Assembly (NCBI GenBank): GCA_963705635.1
Contig: CAVPKH010000004.1
Location: 1 to 64,000, forward strand
Source of the DNA: VRUE01 sp963705635
GTDB taxonomy: Bacteria > Actinomycetota > Thermoleophilia > Solirubrobacterales > 70-9
Direction: 5' to 3'
Length of the DNA: 64,000 bases
Position numbers and translations under genes: made by a program. The notes beneath the pieces are model-generated. The model was not told the DNA's origin. It searched no databases and saw only the letters and a program-made list of their open reading frames with translations. Positions within the stretch are counted from its first letter, which is position 1, and every line of letters begins with the position of its first letter. Positions 37,753-45,332 of the stretch are shown in pieces.

Positions 37753-38535
37753 ATGAAGCCACCTGTTGTGATTCTTTGTGGTGGGCGTGGGACGCGGCTG
37801 CGCGAGCGGACTGAGACGGTGCCCAAGGCGCTGGTGGAGATCGGTGGGCGGCCGATCCTCTGGCACGTAATCGGGATCTACGCGGCGCAGGGCTTCGAGC
37901 GGTTTGTGCTTGCGACGGGATACCTGGGCGAGATGGTCGCGGAGTTCGTGGCGGAGGAGAGCTGGCCGGGAGGGGTGGCGGTCGAGTGCGTCGATACTGG
38001 GCTCGATACGCCTACGGGCGGGCGGATTGCGCGCCTGGGTGAGCAGCTTGGTGGTGAGAGTTTCTGTGCCACCTATGCCGATGGCGTCGCGGACATTGAC
38101 CTCGATGCGCTGCTTGAGTTCCACTGGACTCGCGACCTGCTCGGCAGCGTGACCGTAGTCCAGCCCCACCTCCAGTGGGGGGTGGTGAAGCTCGGCGATG
38201 AGGGCAAGGTCGAGGGCTTCGTCGAGAAGCCGCGCAGCGAGCACTGGATCAACGGCGGCTTCTTCTGCTTCGAGCCGGGCGCGCTCGACTACATCGACGA
38301 GGACAGCGTGCTCGAGCGCAAGCCGCTGGAGCGCCTGGCAGGCGACAAGCAGCTCGCCGCATTCCGCCACGAGGGCTTCTGGGACTGCATGGACACTTAC
38401 AAGGACGCGGTCGAGCTCAACGACCTCTGGGCCTCAGGCCAAGCCCCCTGGCCGTCGTTCTCCGCCGACTGCTCCATTGACCCCCCTATGGCGAGGTCAA
38501 TGGAGCAGTCGGCTTCGCATCGGGGGGTCCTGTGA
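37753..38535 (+). CDS. rfbF: Glucose-1-phosphate cytidylyltransferase-like nucleotidyltransferase
   Basis: This intact protein has 260 residues. The nucleotide-binding signature at the start is VVILCGGRGTRLRER with VPKALVEIGGRPILWHVI. Internal motifs are FVLATGYLG, SFCATYADGVADIDL (metal-binding aspartates), VEGFVEKPRSEHWINGGFFC and HEGFWDCMDTYKDAVELN, all typical of RfbF-type enzymes that make CDP-glucose from CTP and glucose-1-P. The following gene, overlapping by 4 bp, is a CDP-glucose-4,6-dehydratase-like enzyme, which supports the CDP-sugar assignment over dTDP-glucose. The last ~25 codons lie in a long inverted repeat and look poorly conserved, so the natural C-terminus may have been altered. 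Codons here seem less GC-biased than in the neighbours (many GGT, GTG and GCG mixes). Confidence 0.87.
   Translation: MKPPVVILCGGRGTRLRERTETVPKALVEIGGRPILWHVIGIYAAQGFERFVLATGYLGEMVAEFVAEESWPGGVAVECVDTGLDTPTGGRIARLGEQLGGESFCATYADGVADIDLDALLEFHWTRDLLGSVTVVQPHLQWGVVKLGDEGKVEGFVEKPRSEHWINGGFFCFEPGALDYIDEDSVLERKPLERLAGDKQLAAFRHEGFWDCMDTYKDAVELNDLWASGQAPWPSFSADCSIDPPMARSMEQSASHRGVL
38464..38513. repeat. 19-bp perfect inverted repeat inside the 3' end of rfbF
   Basis: The arms 38464-38482 and 38495-38513 are exact reverse complements (GCCGACTGCTCC... and its mirror), separated by only 12 bases. It is inside the last 25 codons of the cytidylyltransferase and just before the start of the dehydratase at 38532. 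It could form a very stable RNA hairpin between two coupled genes. Origin or role is unknown. Confidence 0.85.
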
Positions 38536-39509
38536 CCGCGCTGGTCACTGGAGCGCACGGCTTCGTTGCCTCGCACCTGGCGCGCGCGCTGCTCGAGCGC
38601 GGTGACGAGGTGCGGGTGTTGGACCGTCCCGATCCGCGCCTCGCCGACCTTGGCGGGCCGCGCCGCTCGGCCCTCGACCTGCTTGGCCTGCGCGCGGAGG
38701 TCGAGCTGGCCGAGGGGGATCTGCGCGACGCCGACGCCGTCGCGGCGGCGGTCGCCGGCTGCGACGCGGTCTTCCACCTCGCCGCCCAGACGATCGTCGG
38801 CGTTGCCCGCGAGGCGCCAACCGAGACCTTCGAGGTCAACGTGCGCGGCGCCTGGAACGTCTTCGACGCCTGCCGCGAGCACGGGGTGGCGCGGGTCGTC
38901 TTCGCCTCCTCCGACAAGGCCTACGGCTCGAGCCCCGAGCTTCCCTACCGCGAGGACTTCCCCCTGCGCGCCTCCTACCCCTATGACGCCAGCAAGGCCG
39001 CCGCCGACATCATCGCCCGCAGCTACGCCCACGCCTACGGCGTGCCGCTGGCGGTCACCCGCTTCGCCAACATCTACGGCGGTGGCGATCTCAACTTCTC
39101 GCGCCTGGTCCCCGAGACCGTGATCGCCGTGCTCGACGGCCGGCCGCCGCTGATTCGCTCCGACGGCAGCCCCGAGCGGGACTTTCTCCACGTTGACGAT
39201 GCCGTCTCCGCGTATCTGGCGATTGCCGGGGCGCTGGACGAGGGCGCGGCAGGGGGAGAGGCATTCAACGCCGGCGGCGAGCGACCTCACGCGGTGCGCG
39301 AGGTGGTCGAGCTGATCACCGCGGCAGCCGGCACGGGCGGCGAGCCCGAGTACCGGGGAACCGGCACCCTCGACGGCGAGATCGACCGCCAGTACGTCGA
39401 CTCGACCAAGCTGCGCGAGCTGACCGGCTGGCGCCCTCGGGTCGAGCTGTCGACCGGCCTCGAGCGCACCCTCGAGTGGTATCGAACCCATTCGGAGGCA
39501 CGGCCTTGA
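38532..39509 (+). CDS. rfbG: NAD-dependent sugar-nucleotide dehydratase (CDP-glucose 4,6-dehydratase-like)
   Basis: This encodes 325 residues from GTG 38532, overlapping rfbF by 4 bp. The Rossmann start is ALVTGAHGFVASHLARALLE, and the active-site region is VVFASSDKAYGSSPELPYRE with YPYDASKAAADIIARSYAHA (Y-x3-K pair). The block VTRFANIYGGGDLNFSRLVP is characteristic of CDP-glucose 4,6-dehydratases and related short-chain dehydrogenases. The product would be CDP-4-keto-6-deoxyglucose, the precursor of 3,6-dideoxy- or amino-deoxy sugars. It is slightly shorter than characterised RfbG (~360), so a related NAD-dependent epimerase remains possible. It is followed by a TTGA-overlapping secreted-protein gene. 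Confidence 0.8.
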   Translation: MTALVTGAHGFVASHLARALLERGDEVRVLDRPDPRLADLGGPRRSALDLLGLRAEVELAEGDLRDADAVAAAVAGCDAVFHLAAQTIVGVAREAPTETFEVNVRGAWNVFDACREHGVARVVFASSDKAYGSSPELPYREDFPLRASYPYDASKAAADIIARSYAHAYGVPLAVTRFANIYGGGDLNFSRLVPETVIAVLDGRPPLIRSDGSPERDFLHVDDAVSAYLAIAGALDEGAAGGEAFNAGGERPHAVREVVELITAAAGTGGEPEYRGTGTLDGEIDRQYVDSTKLRELTGWRPRVELSTGLERTLEWYRTHSEARP

Positions 39510-40837
39510 CTCGCCCCGGGCGGCTGGCGGCTGGCCTGCTCATCGCCTGCGCCGCCCTCGGCAGCGCCTGGCCGGGATGGTCCGCTGCGGCCGGCCCGCT
39601 CACCGCGGGCGATGTCTTGACCACGGACATCCCGAGTGCCGAACCGAGCCTCGGCAGCGCAAGGGACGTCGCGATCCAGGTCGACGGCAGCGCGATCGTG
39701 GTCGGCACCTCCCGCTGTCTCGGGCCCTGGTGCGAGTACGGCTCGATCGTCCGCTACGACATCGGCGGCGGCCTCGACCCCTCCTTCGGCGTGGGCGGCG
39801 TCGTCACCGGCACGGCGAGCGGGCTGAGCGAGGCCAACGCGGTTGCGATCCAAGCCGACGGCGCGATCGTCGCCGCCGGCGTGGTCGGGGCGACCGGGGT
39901 TGGCGGCGAGGCCCGGGGCGGCAAGTTCGGCCTCGCCCGCTACCTGCCGGACGGCAGCCTCGATCCCTCTTTCGGCAACGGCGGCGTCGTCCACACCGAG
40001 TTCTGCCCCGAGCCGGCGGCCGCGACGGTGAACGACCTGGCGATACAGCCGGACGGGCGCATCGTCGCCGTCGGCTCGATCCGCTGCGGCGAGAACCGCG
40101 GGATCGCGATCGCTCGCTACCTGCCGAGCGGAGAGCTCGACCCCGCCTTCCGTGAAGGCTGGGTCGCCTTCGATGCGCCGGGACGGGCGCGCGAGGAACT
40201 GCGCGCGGTGGCGCTGCAGGCTGACGGCAAGATCGTCGCGGTCGGTGGCGGAACCGGAAAGCTCCTCGTCATCCGGCTCAACTCGGACGGCGAGAGGGAC
40301 AGCTCGTTCGGGCGGGCGGGCTTCGACGAAAGCCCTGTCTTCACCACTCCAATCGACCCCAAGGTCAAACCGCACCGCACCGACATACGCGTCGTCGCAA
40401 CAGCGGTGGCGATCACCAAGGCGGGCGGCATCATCGTCGCCGGGGGCAAGGACGGCGCCGAGAACATCGGCGCGGTGATCGCCTATCGCGCCGACGGGAG
40501 CGCCGACCGCGGCTTCGGCAGGCGGGGCTTCGCGCCAATGCCGAACCTCTTCCCGCTCGCGATCGTCCGCGATCGCTGCGGGCACTTCGAGCTCGCCGGC
40601 AGGGGGTCACCCAGCCGCGGTGCCGACGTCTTCGCCGTCGCCGGGCTGCGCTCCGATGGCGCCCGGCGGAAGAGCGCGCGGCTGGTCATGCCCTTCGGGC
40701 GCGCCGGGCGCTCCACCGCCTACTCGATCGCACCCGGGCCCGGCCGTGACCTGACCGCCGTCGGCGCCGTTGCGGCGGCGGGCAGCCGTGAAGAGTTCGG
40801 GTTGAGCCGGCTCTTCGTCGCCGGCGCCCGCTGCTGA
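39506..40837 (+). CDS. Secreted delta-60-repeat (beta-propeller-like) protein
   Basis: This encodes 443 residues from TTG 39506, which overlaps the previous stop (TTGA) and has GGAGG 9 bases upstream. A signal peptide (LAAGLLIACAALGSAWPGWS) is followed by about seven repeats of the delta-60 type. Each has a hydrophobic strand plus QxDGxIVxxG (VAIQADGAIVAAG, LAIQPDGRIVAVGS, VALQADGKIVAVGG) and RYxxxGxLDPSFGxxG (RYLPDGSLDPSFGNGGVV). These repeats build a beta-propeller-like secreted domain of unknown ligand. Two conserved cysteines per early repeat suggest disulfides. Its coupling to CDP-deoxysugar genes hints that it may be a glycosylated or glycan-associated surface protein; that is inference only. 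Confidence 0.82.
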   Translation: MTRPGRLAAGLLIACAALGSAWPGWSAAAGPLTAGDVLTTDIPSAEPSLGSARDVAIQVDGSAIVVGTSRCLGPWCEYGSIVRYDIGGGLDPSFGVGGVVTGTASGLSEANAVAIQADGAIVAAGVVGATGVGGEARGGKFGLARYLPDGSLDPSFGNGGVVHTEFCPEPAAATVNDLAIQPDGRIVAVGSIRCGENRGIAIARYLPSGELDPAFREGWVAFDAPGRAREELRAVALQADGKIVAVGGGTGKLLVIRLNSDGERDSSFGRAGFDESPVFTTPIDPKVKPHRTDIRVVATAVAITKAGGIIVAGGKDGAENIGAVIAYRADGSADRGFGRRGFAPMPNLFPLAIVRDRCGHFELAGRGSPSRGADVFAVAGLRSDGARRKSARLVMPFGRAGRSTAYSIAPGPGRDLTAVGAVAAAGSREEFGLSRLFVAGARC

Positions 40838-40874
40838 GCTTTCTCCTGCCCGGCGGACTGTCATCCTCCCGACC

Positions 40875-41680
40875 ATGTGCGGACGGTTCACGGTCACGGC
40901 CAAGGACACGAAGAAGATCGCCGACAAGTTCCAGGTCGAGCTGGAGAGGGCGCTGGAGAGGAACTCGGCCGGCAAGGCGCCGGCGCCGACCGCCGAGCAA
41001 GTGAAGAAGGTGGAATCGGCGCTCGGCCGCTTCAACGTGGCGCCGTCCCAGGAGGTGCTGACGGTGCGCTCCTCGCCGGACCCCAAGGAGGCGGCGCAGG
41101 GCGAGCGCGAGGCGCGGCTGATGCGCTGGGGCCTGGTGCCGCGCTGGGCCAAGGACCTCAAGGTCGGCTACAAGATGATCAACGCCAAGGCCGAGAACCT
41201 GCAGTCCAGCCGCGCCTACTCACCCCTGATCGGCAAGTTCCGCCACCGCTGCCTGATCGTCGCCGACGGCTTCTACGAGTGGATGGTGGCGGAGGACCCG
41301 AAGCAGCCGCGCCAGCCCTGGCGCTTCACCGTCGACGGCGGCGAGCCCTTCGCCTTCGCCGGGATCTGCACCCGCAAGGAGTGGGAGGACCCCGACGATC
41401 GCGGCTTCGACGACGGCTGGCTCTACAGCTGCACGATCGTCACCACGACGCCGAACGAGCTGGTGGCCAAGGTCCACGACCGGATGCCGGCGATCCTGCC
41501 CGGCGCCAGAGGCCGAAGCGGCCTGGCTGCGCCCCGACCTGGAGCTGGAGGACGCGGTGGCGATGTGCGGCGCCGCTGCCGGCGGAGAGGATGGACAGCG
41601 CCCCCGCCAACCCGAAGCTGAACAAGGTCGGCAAAGGCAGCGAGGAAGGCCCCGAGCTGCTGCTCGCGCCGCAGAGCTAG
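40875..41680 (+). CDS. SOS response-associated (HMCES/YedK) protein, frameshifted near 3' end
   Basis: The start MCGRFTVTAK places the catalytic Cys2 at the processed N-terminus. Further family landmarks are LGRFNVAPSQEVLTVR, MRWGLVPRWAKD, MINAKAENLQSSRAY, HRCLIVADGFYEWMVAED (active-site Glu) and VAKVHDRMPAILP (active-site His). HMCES/YedK forms a stable thiazolidine crosslink with abasic sites in single-stranded DNA. After ILP the frame slips (near 41510 and 41570). The continued frames give AAWLRPDLELEDAVAMC and NPKLNKVGKGSEEGPELLLA, ending at 41680, the normal YedK C-terminus. It is monocistronic in appearance and converges on the hypothetical gene at 41688. Confidence 0.88.
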
Positions 41681-41687
41681 GTCGCGA

Positions 41688-42476
41688 TCAGCCCTTTTCC
41701 GCTTCCCTTTCTTCGCGTTCCTCCTGGTTTTCTTCTTCCGCTTCTTCGTCGATCGGCGGCGCGACGCTCTGAAGCGCTCCGGCGGTGCTGGCGGTCGTCT
41801 TGCCGGCGCTGGTGGTCAGCGTGCAGGCGACTTTCGCGCCCGGGGGGGAGGTTGCTCGCCAGATCGTCTCGAAGGGGAGCACGAGGTCTTGCTTCGGCTT
41901 GCCCGCGGGGAGGAAGTATTCGAGATTCTCGATGCCGGGCTGGTACTTGGGCCATTCGAGCTTGACGCCTTTCTCGGTGCTGAAGTGTTCCGGCAGTCCG
42001 TCGAGTTCGACCACCGCGAGTTCCGTCCCGTGCGAGTTGAAGAAGAGGAGGATCACTTCCGGCACTTCCTGGGTGTAGAGACCGGTGCTGGAGCGCGGGT
42101 AGGTGGCACGCAGGCCACCCCGGGTCTGGGCGATTTCCGCCCGCCCGTCCCCACTCGTGGCACAGAGAATGCGGCCACCGCCCACCGAGGCGCCGGCGTC
42201 GATCCGAACCTGTGAGGAGACGCGAAAGAGCGAGTAGCCGCTGACGTTGGCGCCCGTCGTGCGGATCGCCCCTTCGGTCAGCTGCATCGTGCCGCCCCCC
42301 GGCAGTGGCACCGGCTTGGAATCGGCCATCGGCACCTTCCTCACCCATTCGAGCTGGGCCGCTTCGCCGCTCGCCTCGTCGGTTGAGAGCAGGGCGGCGG
42401 CGACGCAGGCGATGAGCCCGATCGCGACCACGATCAGCGCGCCGCGCGGCGGTCGGTTCTTCTTCTCGTCGGCCAC
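41688..42476 (-). CDS. Hypothetical membrane-anchored extracytoplasmic protein
   Basis: I do not recognise the family. The frame gives 262 residues from GTG 42476: a short charged cytoplasmic start (ADEKKNRPPRG), one hydrophobic helix (ALIVVAIGLIACVAAALLS, possibly a lipoprotein-like signal because a Cys is present), a beta-rich middle (GGGTMQLTEGAIRTTGANVS, GYSLFRVSSQVRIDAGASVG, EVILLFFNSHGTELAVVELD), and a strongly acidic tail of about 20 residues (DEEAEEENQEEREE). The reading frame stays open upstream, antisense to the hydrolase, but that part is an artefact of codon bias. It is divergent from the hydrolase with 21 bp between starts. Confidence 0.6.
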   Translation of the reverse strand: MADEKKNRPPRGALIVVAIGLIACVAAALLSTDEASGEAAQLEWVRKVPMADSKPVPLPGGGTMQLTEGAIRTTGANVSGYSLFRVSSQVRIDAGASVGGGRILCATSGDGRAEIAQTRGGLRATYPRSSTGLYTQEVPEVILLFFNSHGTELAVVELDGLPEHFSTEKGVKLEWPKYQPGIENLEYFLPAGKPKQDLVLPFETIWRATSPPGAKVACTLTTSAGKTTASTAGALQSVAPPIDEEAEEENQEEREEREAEKG

Positions 42477-42497
42477 GGCTGGGCCGCAAGCTACCGT

Positions 42498-43424
42498 GTG
42501 GGCGTGGCCAAGCGCGCAACGCCGGTTTCTCCGGCCGAGGTCAGCTTTGAGACGGTGACGCTCCACGGTCGCGAGGCCGGCTATCTCGTCGGCGGTGAGG
42601 GGCCGGTGCTGCTGATGATTCACGGCATGGCCGGCAGTTCGGAGAACTGGCGCGACGTGATTGAGCCGCTGGCGCGACGGAACACCGTTATCGCCCCCGA
42701 TCTCCCCGGCCACGGGGAGTCGGCGGCGGGGCCCGGCGACTACTCGCTCGGCGGCCTCGCGAGCGGCCTGCGCGACCTGCTGATGTCGTTGGGTCACGAG
42801 CGGGCCACGCTGGTGGGGCACTCGCTCGGGGGCGGCATCGCGATGCAGTTCACCTACCAGTTCCCGGAGCTGGTCGAACGCCTCGTGCTGGTATCGAGCG
42901 GCGGTCTCGGGCCCGAGGTGAGCCCGGTCCTGCGCGCCGCGGCCCTGCCCGGCGCCGACCTCTTCATCGCGGCGACCGCCGGCGTGGGCGAGAGGGTGGG
43001 CGGCGCGATCGGCAGGGGGCTGGCGGCCGTCGGGATGAGGCCGGGCCCCGATATGGCCGAGGTTGCCCGTGGCTATGCCTCGCTCGCCGATGCGGGCCAT
43101 CGCAAGGCCTTCCTCTCCACCTTGCGCTCGGTCGTCGGGACCGAGGGTCAGCGCATCGCCGCTTCCGACCGCCTCTATCTGGCGGAGGCGGTTCCGCTGC
43201 TGATCGTCTGGGGCGCCCGCGACCCGATCATCCCGGTGCGCCACGGCGAAGACGCGTTGCGGGCGCTCCCGGGCAGCCGGCTGGAGATATTCGACGGCGT
43301 CGGCCACATGCCCCAGGTGGAGCAGCCAGGCCACTTCATCGCCGTCCTCGAGCGCTTCCTCGCGGAGAGTGAGCCCGCGAGCTTCAACCGTGACGAGTGG
43401 CGGGCGAGGTTCAGGACCGCCTGA
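42498..43424 (+). CDS. Alpha/beta-fold hydrolase
   Basis: This encodes 308 residues from GTG 42498. Motifs are LLMIHGMAGSSENWRDVIEP (oxyanion region), VIAPDLPGHGESAAGPGDYS, ATLVGHSLGGGIAMQFTYQF with the nucleophile serine in GHSLGG, LLIVWGARDPIIPVRHGEDA (acid) and IFDGVGHMPQVEQPGHFIAV (catalytic His). This is a full catalytic triad in the usual order. A cap-domain insertion lies between ~residues 150 and 210. Substrate prediction is not possible; esterase, haloalkane dehalogenase-like and C-C hydrolase relatives share the layout. The gene stands alone, followed by a tRNA gene on the opposite strand. Confidence 0.88.
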   Translation: MGVAKRATPVSPAEVSFETVTLHGREAGYLVGGEGPVLLMIHGMAGSSENWRDVIEPLARRNTVIAPDLPGHGESAAGPGDYSLGGLASGLRDLLMSLGHERATLVGHSLGGGIAMQFTYQFPELVERLVLVSSGGLGPEVSPVLRAAALPGADLFIAATAGVGERVGGAIGRGLAAVGMRPGPDMAEVARGYASLADAGHRKAFLSTLRSVVGTEGQRIAASDRLYLAEAVPLLIVWGARDPIIPVRHGEDALRALPGSRLEIFDGVGHMPQVEQPGHFIAVLERFLAESEPASFNRDEWRARFRTA

Positions 43425-43440
43425 TCGGCCTGCGCTGAGA

Positions 43441-43514
43441 CGCGCCCGACAGGATTCGAACCTGTGGCCTCCGCCTCCGGAGGGCGGCGCTCTATCCAGC
43501 TGAGCTACGGGCGC
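43441..43514 (-). tRNA. tRNA-Arg (anticodon CCG)
   Basis: Read on the minus strand the cloverleaf is complete. The acceptor GCGCCCG pairs with CGGGCGC; the D arm is GCTC...GAGC; the anticodon stem CCGCC/GGCGG encloses loop CTCCGGA with T33 and anticodon CCG; and the T arm ACAGG/CCTGT encloses loop TTCGAAT. The discriminator base is G, and the CCA end is not encoded. It decodes CGG, a frequent arginine codon in this GC-rich genome. Confidence 0.95.
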
Positions 43515-43574
43515 TCAGGGGCCAGTCTAGCCTCGCGTAGCCGAGCGGTTCCTTCGCGTAGGCTCGCAGGCTCG

Positions 43575-44621
43575 ATGGATCTCTCGGCGATCTTTCTCGG
43601 CACCGGCGGCTCGGTGCCCTCGGCGCGGCGCTCGACCGCCAGCGTGATGCTGACCCGGGGCGGCAAACGGTTGATGTTCGACTGCGGCGAAGGAACGCAG
43701 CGCCAGCTGCAGCGCTCGCTGGGGCTGGCCCAGGTCAACGAGATCTACCTCACCCACTTTCACGCCGATCACATCCTCGGCCTGCCGGGCCTGCTCAAGA
43801 CCTACGACCTGACCGCCCGCGAAGAGCCGCTGACGATCTACGGGCCACGGGGGCTGCACGACCTGTTCAAGACCCTGGGCCGGCTGATCGGCCGTACCGA
43901 CTACGACCTCGACCTGGTTGAACTGGAGCCGGGCGAAACCGTCGCCCACGACGGCGCCAGGGTCGAGGCCTTTGCGGTCGAGCACAGCGTGCGGGCCAAC
44001 GGCTACGCCCTGATCGAGGAGGAGAGGCCGGGTCGCTTCGACCCCGACGCCGCCAAGCGCCTCGGCGTCGCCGAAGGCCCGGCATTCGCCGCCCTGCAGA
44101 GCGGCGAGCAGGTTGAGGGCAAGGGCGGCTCTGTCGGCCCCGAGCAGGTTATGGGCAAGTCGAGGCCCGGGCGCAGCGTGGCGATCACCGGCGACACCGC
44201 CCCCTGTCACTCGACGGTGCAGGCGGCCGCCGATGCCGAGCTGCTGATCCACGACGCGAGCTTCTCCGAGGAGGAGGTGCAGCGGGCCGCCGACACGGGC
44301 CACTCGACGGTCGGCCAAGCGGCCGCGGTCGCCCGCGAGGCCCACGTGAAAATGCTCGCCCTGGTCCACATCTCCTCCCGCTACCACGTCGGCACGGTCC
44401 TCGATGAGGCCCGCGACGTCTTCGAGCCAAGCTTCGCCCCCCGGGACTTCGACGTCATAGAAATTCCCTTCCCGGAGCGCGGAGAGCCCAAGCTGGTCCC
44501 AAACGGAGCCCGCGACCCCAGCAACGGCTCGGACGACAAGCTCGCCAGCGAAGAGCTTGGGACGGTCAAGGACGATGGAGGAGGTGTCTCGGGGATGCCT
44601 CCCTCCGGCACCGCGGAGTGA
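43575..44621 (+). CDS. rnz: Ribonuclease Z
   Basis: This encodes 348 residues from ATG 43575; the frame open upstream would run through the tRNA gene. Motifs are FLGTGGSVPSARRSTASVML, FDCGEGTQRQLQRS (product-binding), the metal site YLTHFHADHILGLPGLLKTY (HxHxDH at residues 61-66), VAITGDTAP, LLIHDASF, and AADTGHSTVGQAAAVAREA with HISSRY. It removes 3' trailers from tRNA precursors lacking CCA, which fits the CCA-less tRNA-Arg just upstream. The last ~35 residues (SNGSDDKLASEELGTVKDDG) exceed the family norm, and their codons form the left arm of a 25-bp inverted repeat. Confidence 0.9.
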   Translation: MDLSAIFLGTGGSVPSARRSTASVMLTRGGKRLMFDCGEGTQRQLQRSLGLAQVNEIYLTHFHADHILGLPGLLKTYDLTAREEPLTIYGPRGLHDLFKTLGRLIGRTDYDLDLVELEPGETVAHDGARVEAFAVEHSVRANGYALIEEERPGRFDPDAAKRLGVAEGPAFAALQSGEQVEGKGGSVGPEQVMGKSRPGRSVAITGDTAPCHSTVQAAADAELLIHDASFSEEEVQRAADTGHSTVGQAAAVAREAHVKMLALVHISSRYHVGTVLDEARDVFEPSFAPRDFDVIEIPFPERGEPKLVPNGARDPSNGSDDKLASEELGTVKDDGGGVSGMPPSGTAE

Positions 44622-44701
44622 TTCTCGCCCCGAAGGGGCAGCTCATCAACCCCGCCTTTTGGCGGGGTTTAGGCACTCCCCGAGACACCTCCTCCATCGT
44701 C
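44571..44701. repeat. 25-bp perfect inverted repeat spanning the rnz 3' end and pyr leader
   Basis: The arms 44571-44595 (inside the last codons of rnz) and 44677-44701 (upstream of the PyrR hairpin) are exact reverse complements. They enclose an 81-base region that contains two smaller hairpins (44627-44639 and 44648-44667). Folding of the whole region would place the terminator at the tip of a long stem. Confidence 0.88.
44648..44670 (+). terminator. Hairpin terminator between rnz and pyrR
   Basis: The stem AACCCCGCC/GGCGGGGTT (9 bp) has a TTTT loop and is followed by a short T-rich end (GGTTTAGG). The stem is strong and the T-tract short. It probably ends rnz transcription before the pyr operon. 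Confidence 0.7.
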
Positions 44702-44727
44702 ACCCACCGCTGCTACTCTGAGGCCGT

Positions 44728-44758
44728 CCTTTAACCAGGCCCTGTGAGGCCAGGAAGG
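44728..44758 (+). promoter_or_regulatory. PyrR-binding mRNA hairpin at the pyrR ribosome site
   Basis: The lower stem CCTT (44728-44731)/AAGG (44755-44758) and upper stem GGCC (44738-44741)/GGCC (44748-44751) enclose the hexaloop CTGTGA, which fits the CNGNGA loop known for PyrR-binding RNA. The 3' strand contains GGAAGG, the ribosome site of pyrR (ATG 44763). PyrR bound to UMP/UTP would therefore be expected to block translation, the mode described for actinobacterial pyr leaders. No separate antiterminator is seen. Confidence 0.82.
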
Positions 44759-44762
44759 TGTG

Positions 44763-45332
44763 ATGAGTTCAGTCAGCGAGAAGGTCGTGCTCGAGCACGA
44801 CGATCTGAGGCGCACGCTGCGGCGTATCGCCCATGAGATCGCCGAGAAGAATCCCGATCCCGCCGCCCTGGCGATCGTTGGCATTCACACCCGCGGCGCC
44901 CTGCTTGCCCGCCGCCTGCACACCCTGCTTGCCGAGCTGACCGGTGCCGAGGCGCCAATCGGCGACGTCGACATCTCCTTCTACCGCGACGACGTGGGGA
45001 CGACCCCGCCCGCTTCGCAGCCGGTCGTGCACGCCTCCCACATCGATTTCGACCTCGCCGACCGCACCGTCGTCCTCGTCGACGACGTTCTCTTCACCGG
45101 CCGCACGGTGCGCGCCGCGATCGACGCCCTCTTCGACTACGGCCGGCCGCGGCGGGTCCAGCTTGCCGTCCTCTGCGATCGCGGTCACCGCGAGCTGCCG
45201 ATCCGGCCCGACTACATCGGCAAGAACCTGCCCACGGCGCGCGAGGAGCGGGTCAACGTGCGCCTGGAGGAGCTCGACGGCGCCGACGAAGTGACGATCT
45301 CGGCGCCCCAGCCGGCGGGGGCGGGCGCGTGA
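44763..45332 (+). CDS. pyrR: Bifunctional pyr operon regulator/uracil phosphoribosyltransferase PyrR
   Basis: This encodes 189 residues from ATG 44763, 4 bases after GGAAGG; GTG 44760 is the alternative. The PRPP-binding loop is VVLVDDVLFTGRTVRAAID, preceded by LAIVGIHTRGALLARRLHTL and IDISFYRDDVG-like sequence (VDISFYRDD). RPDYIGKNLPTAREERVNVR near the C-terminus is typical of PyrR. It binds the pyr leader RNA in response to UMP/PRPP and has weak uracil phosphoribosyltransferase activity. It is the first gene of the pyrimidine operon and overlaps pyrB by 4 bp. Confidence 0.95.
   Translation: MSSVSEKVVLEHDDLRRTLRRIAHEIAEKNPDPAALAIVGIHTRGALLARRLHTLLAELTGAEAPIGDVDISFYRDDVGTTPPASQPVVHASHIDFDLADRTVVLVDDVLFTGRTVRAAIDALFDYGRPRRVQLAVLCDRGHRELPIRPDYIGKNLPTAREERVNVRLEELDGADEVTISAPQPAGAGA

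Larger units (their letters stand above)
44622..44762. other. rnz-pyrR intergenic region
   Basis: These 141 bases hold, in order, a small GCCCC/GGGGC hairpin, a 9-bp terminator-like hairpin, the right arm of the 25-bp inverted repeat, a possible -10-like TACTCT near 44714, and the PyrR-binding hairpin that overlaps the pyrR ribosome site. No open frame is supported. Confidence 0.6.

Noticed and set aside
42477..43334. Upstream part of the long minus-strand frame that contains the hypothetical protein at 41688-42476
   Set aside because: It is antisense to the alpha/beta hydrolase with a full catalytic triad, and the hypothetical protein has a sensible start and membrane helix at 42476.
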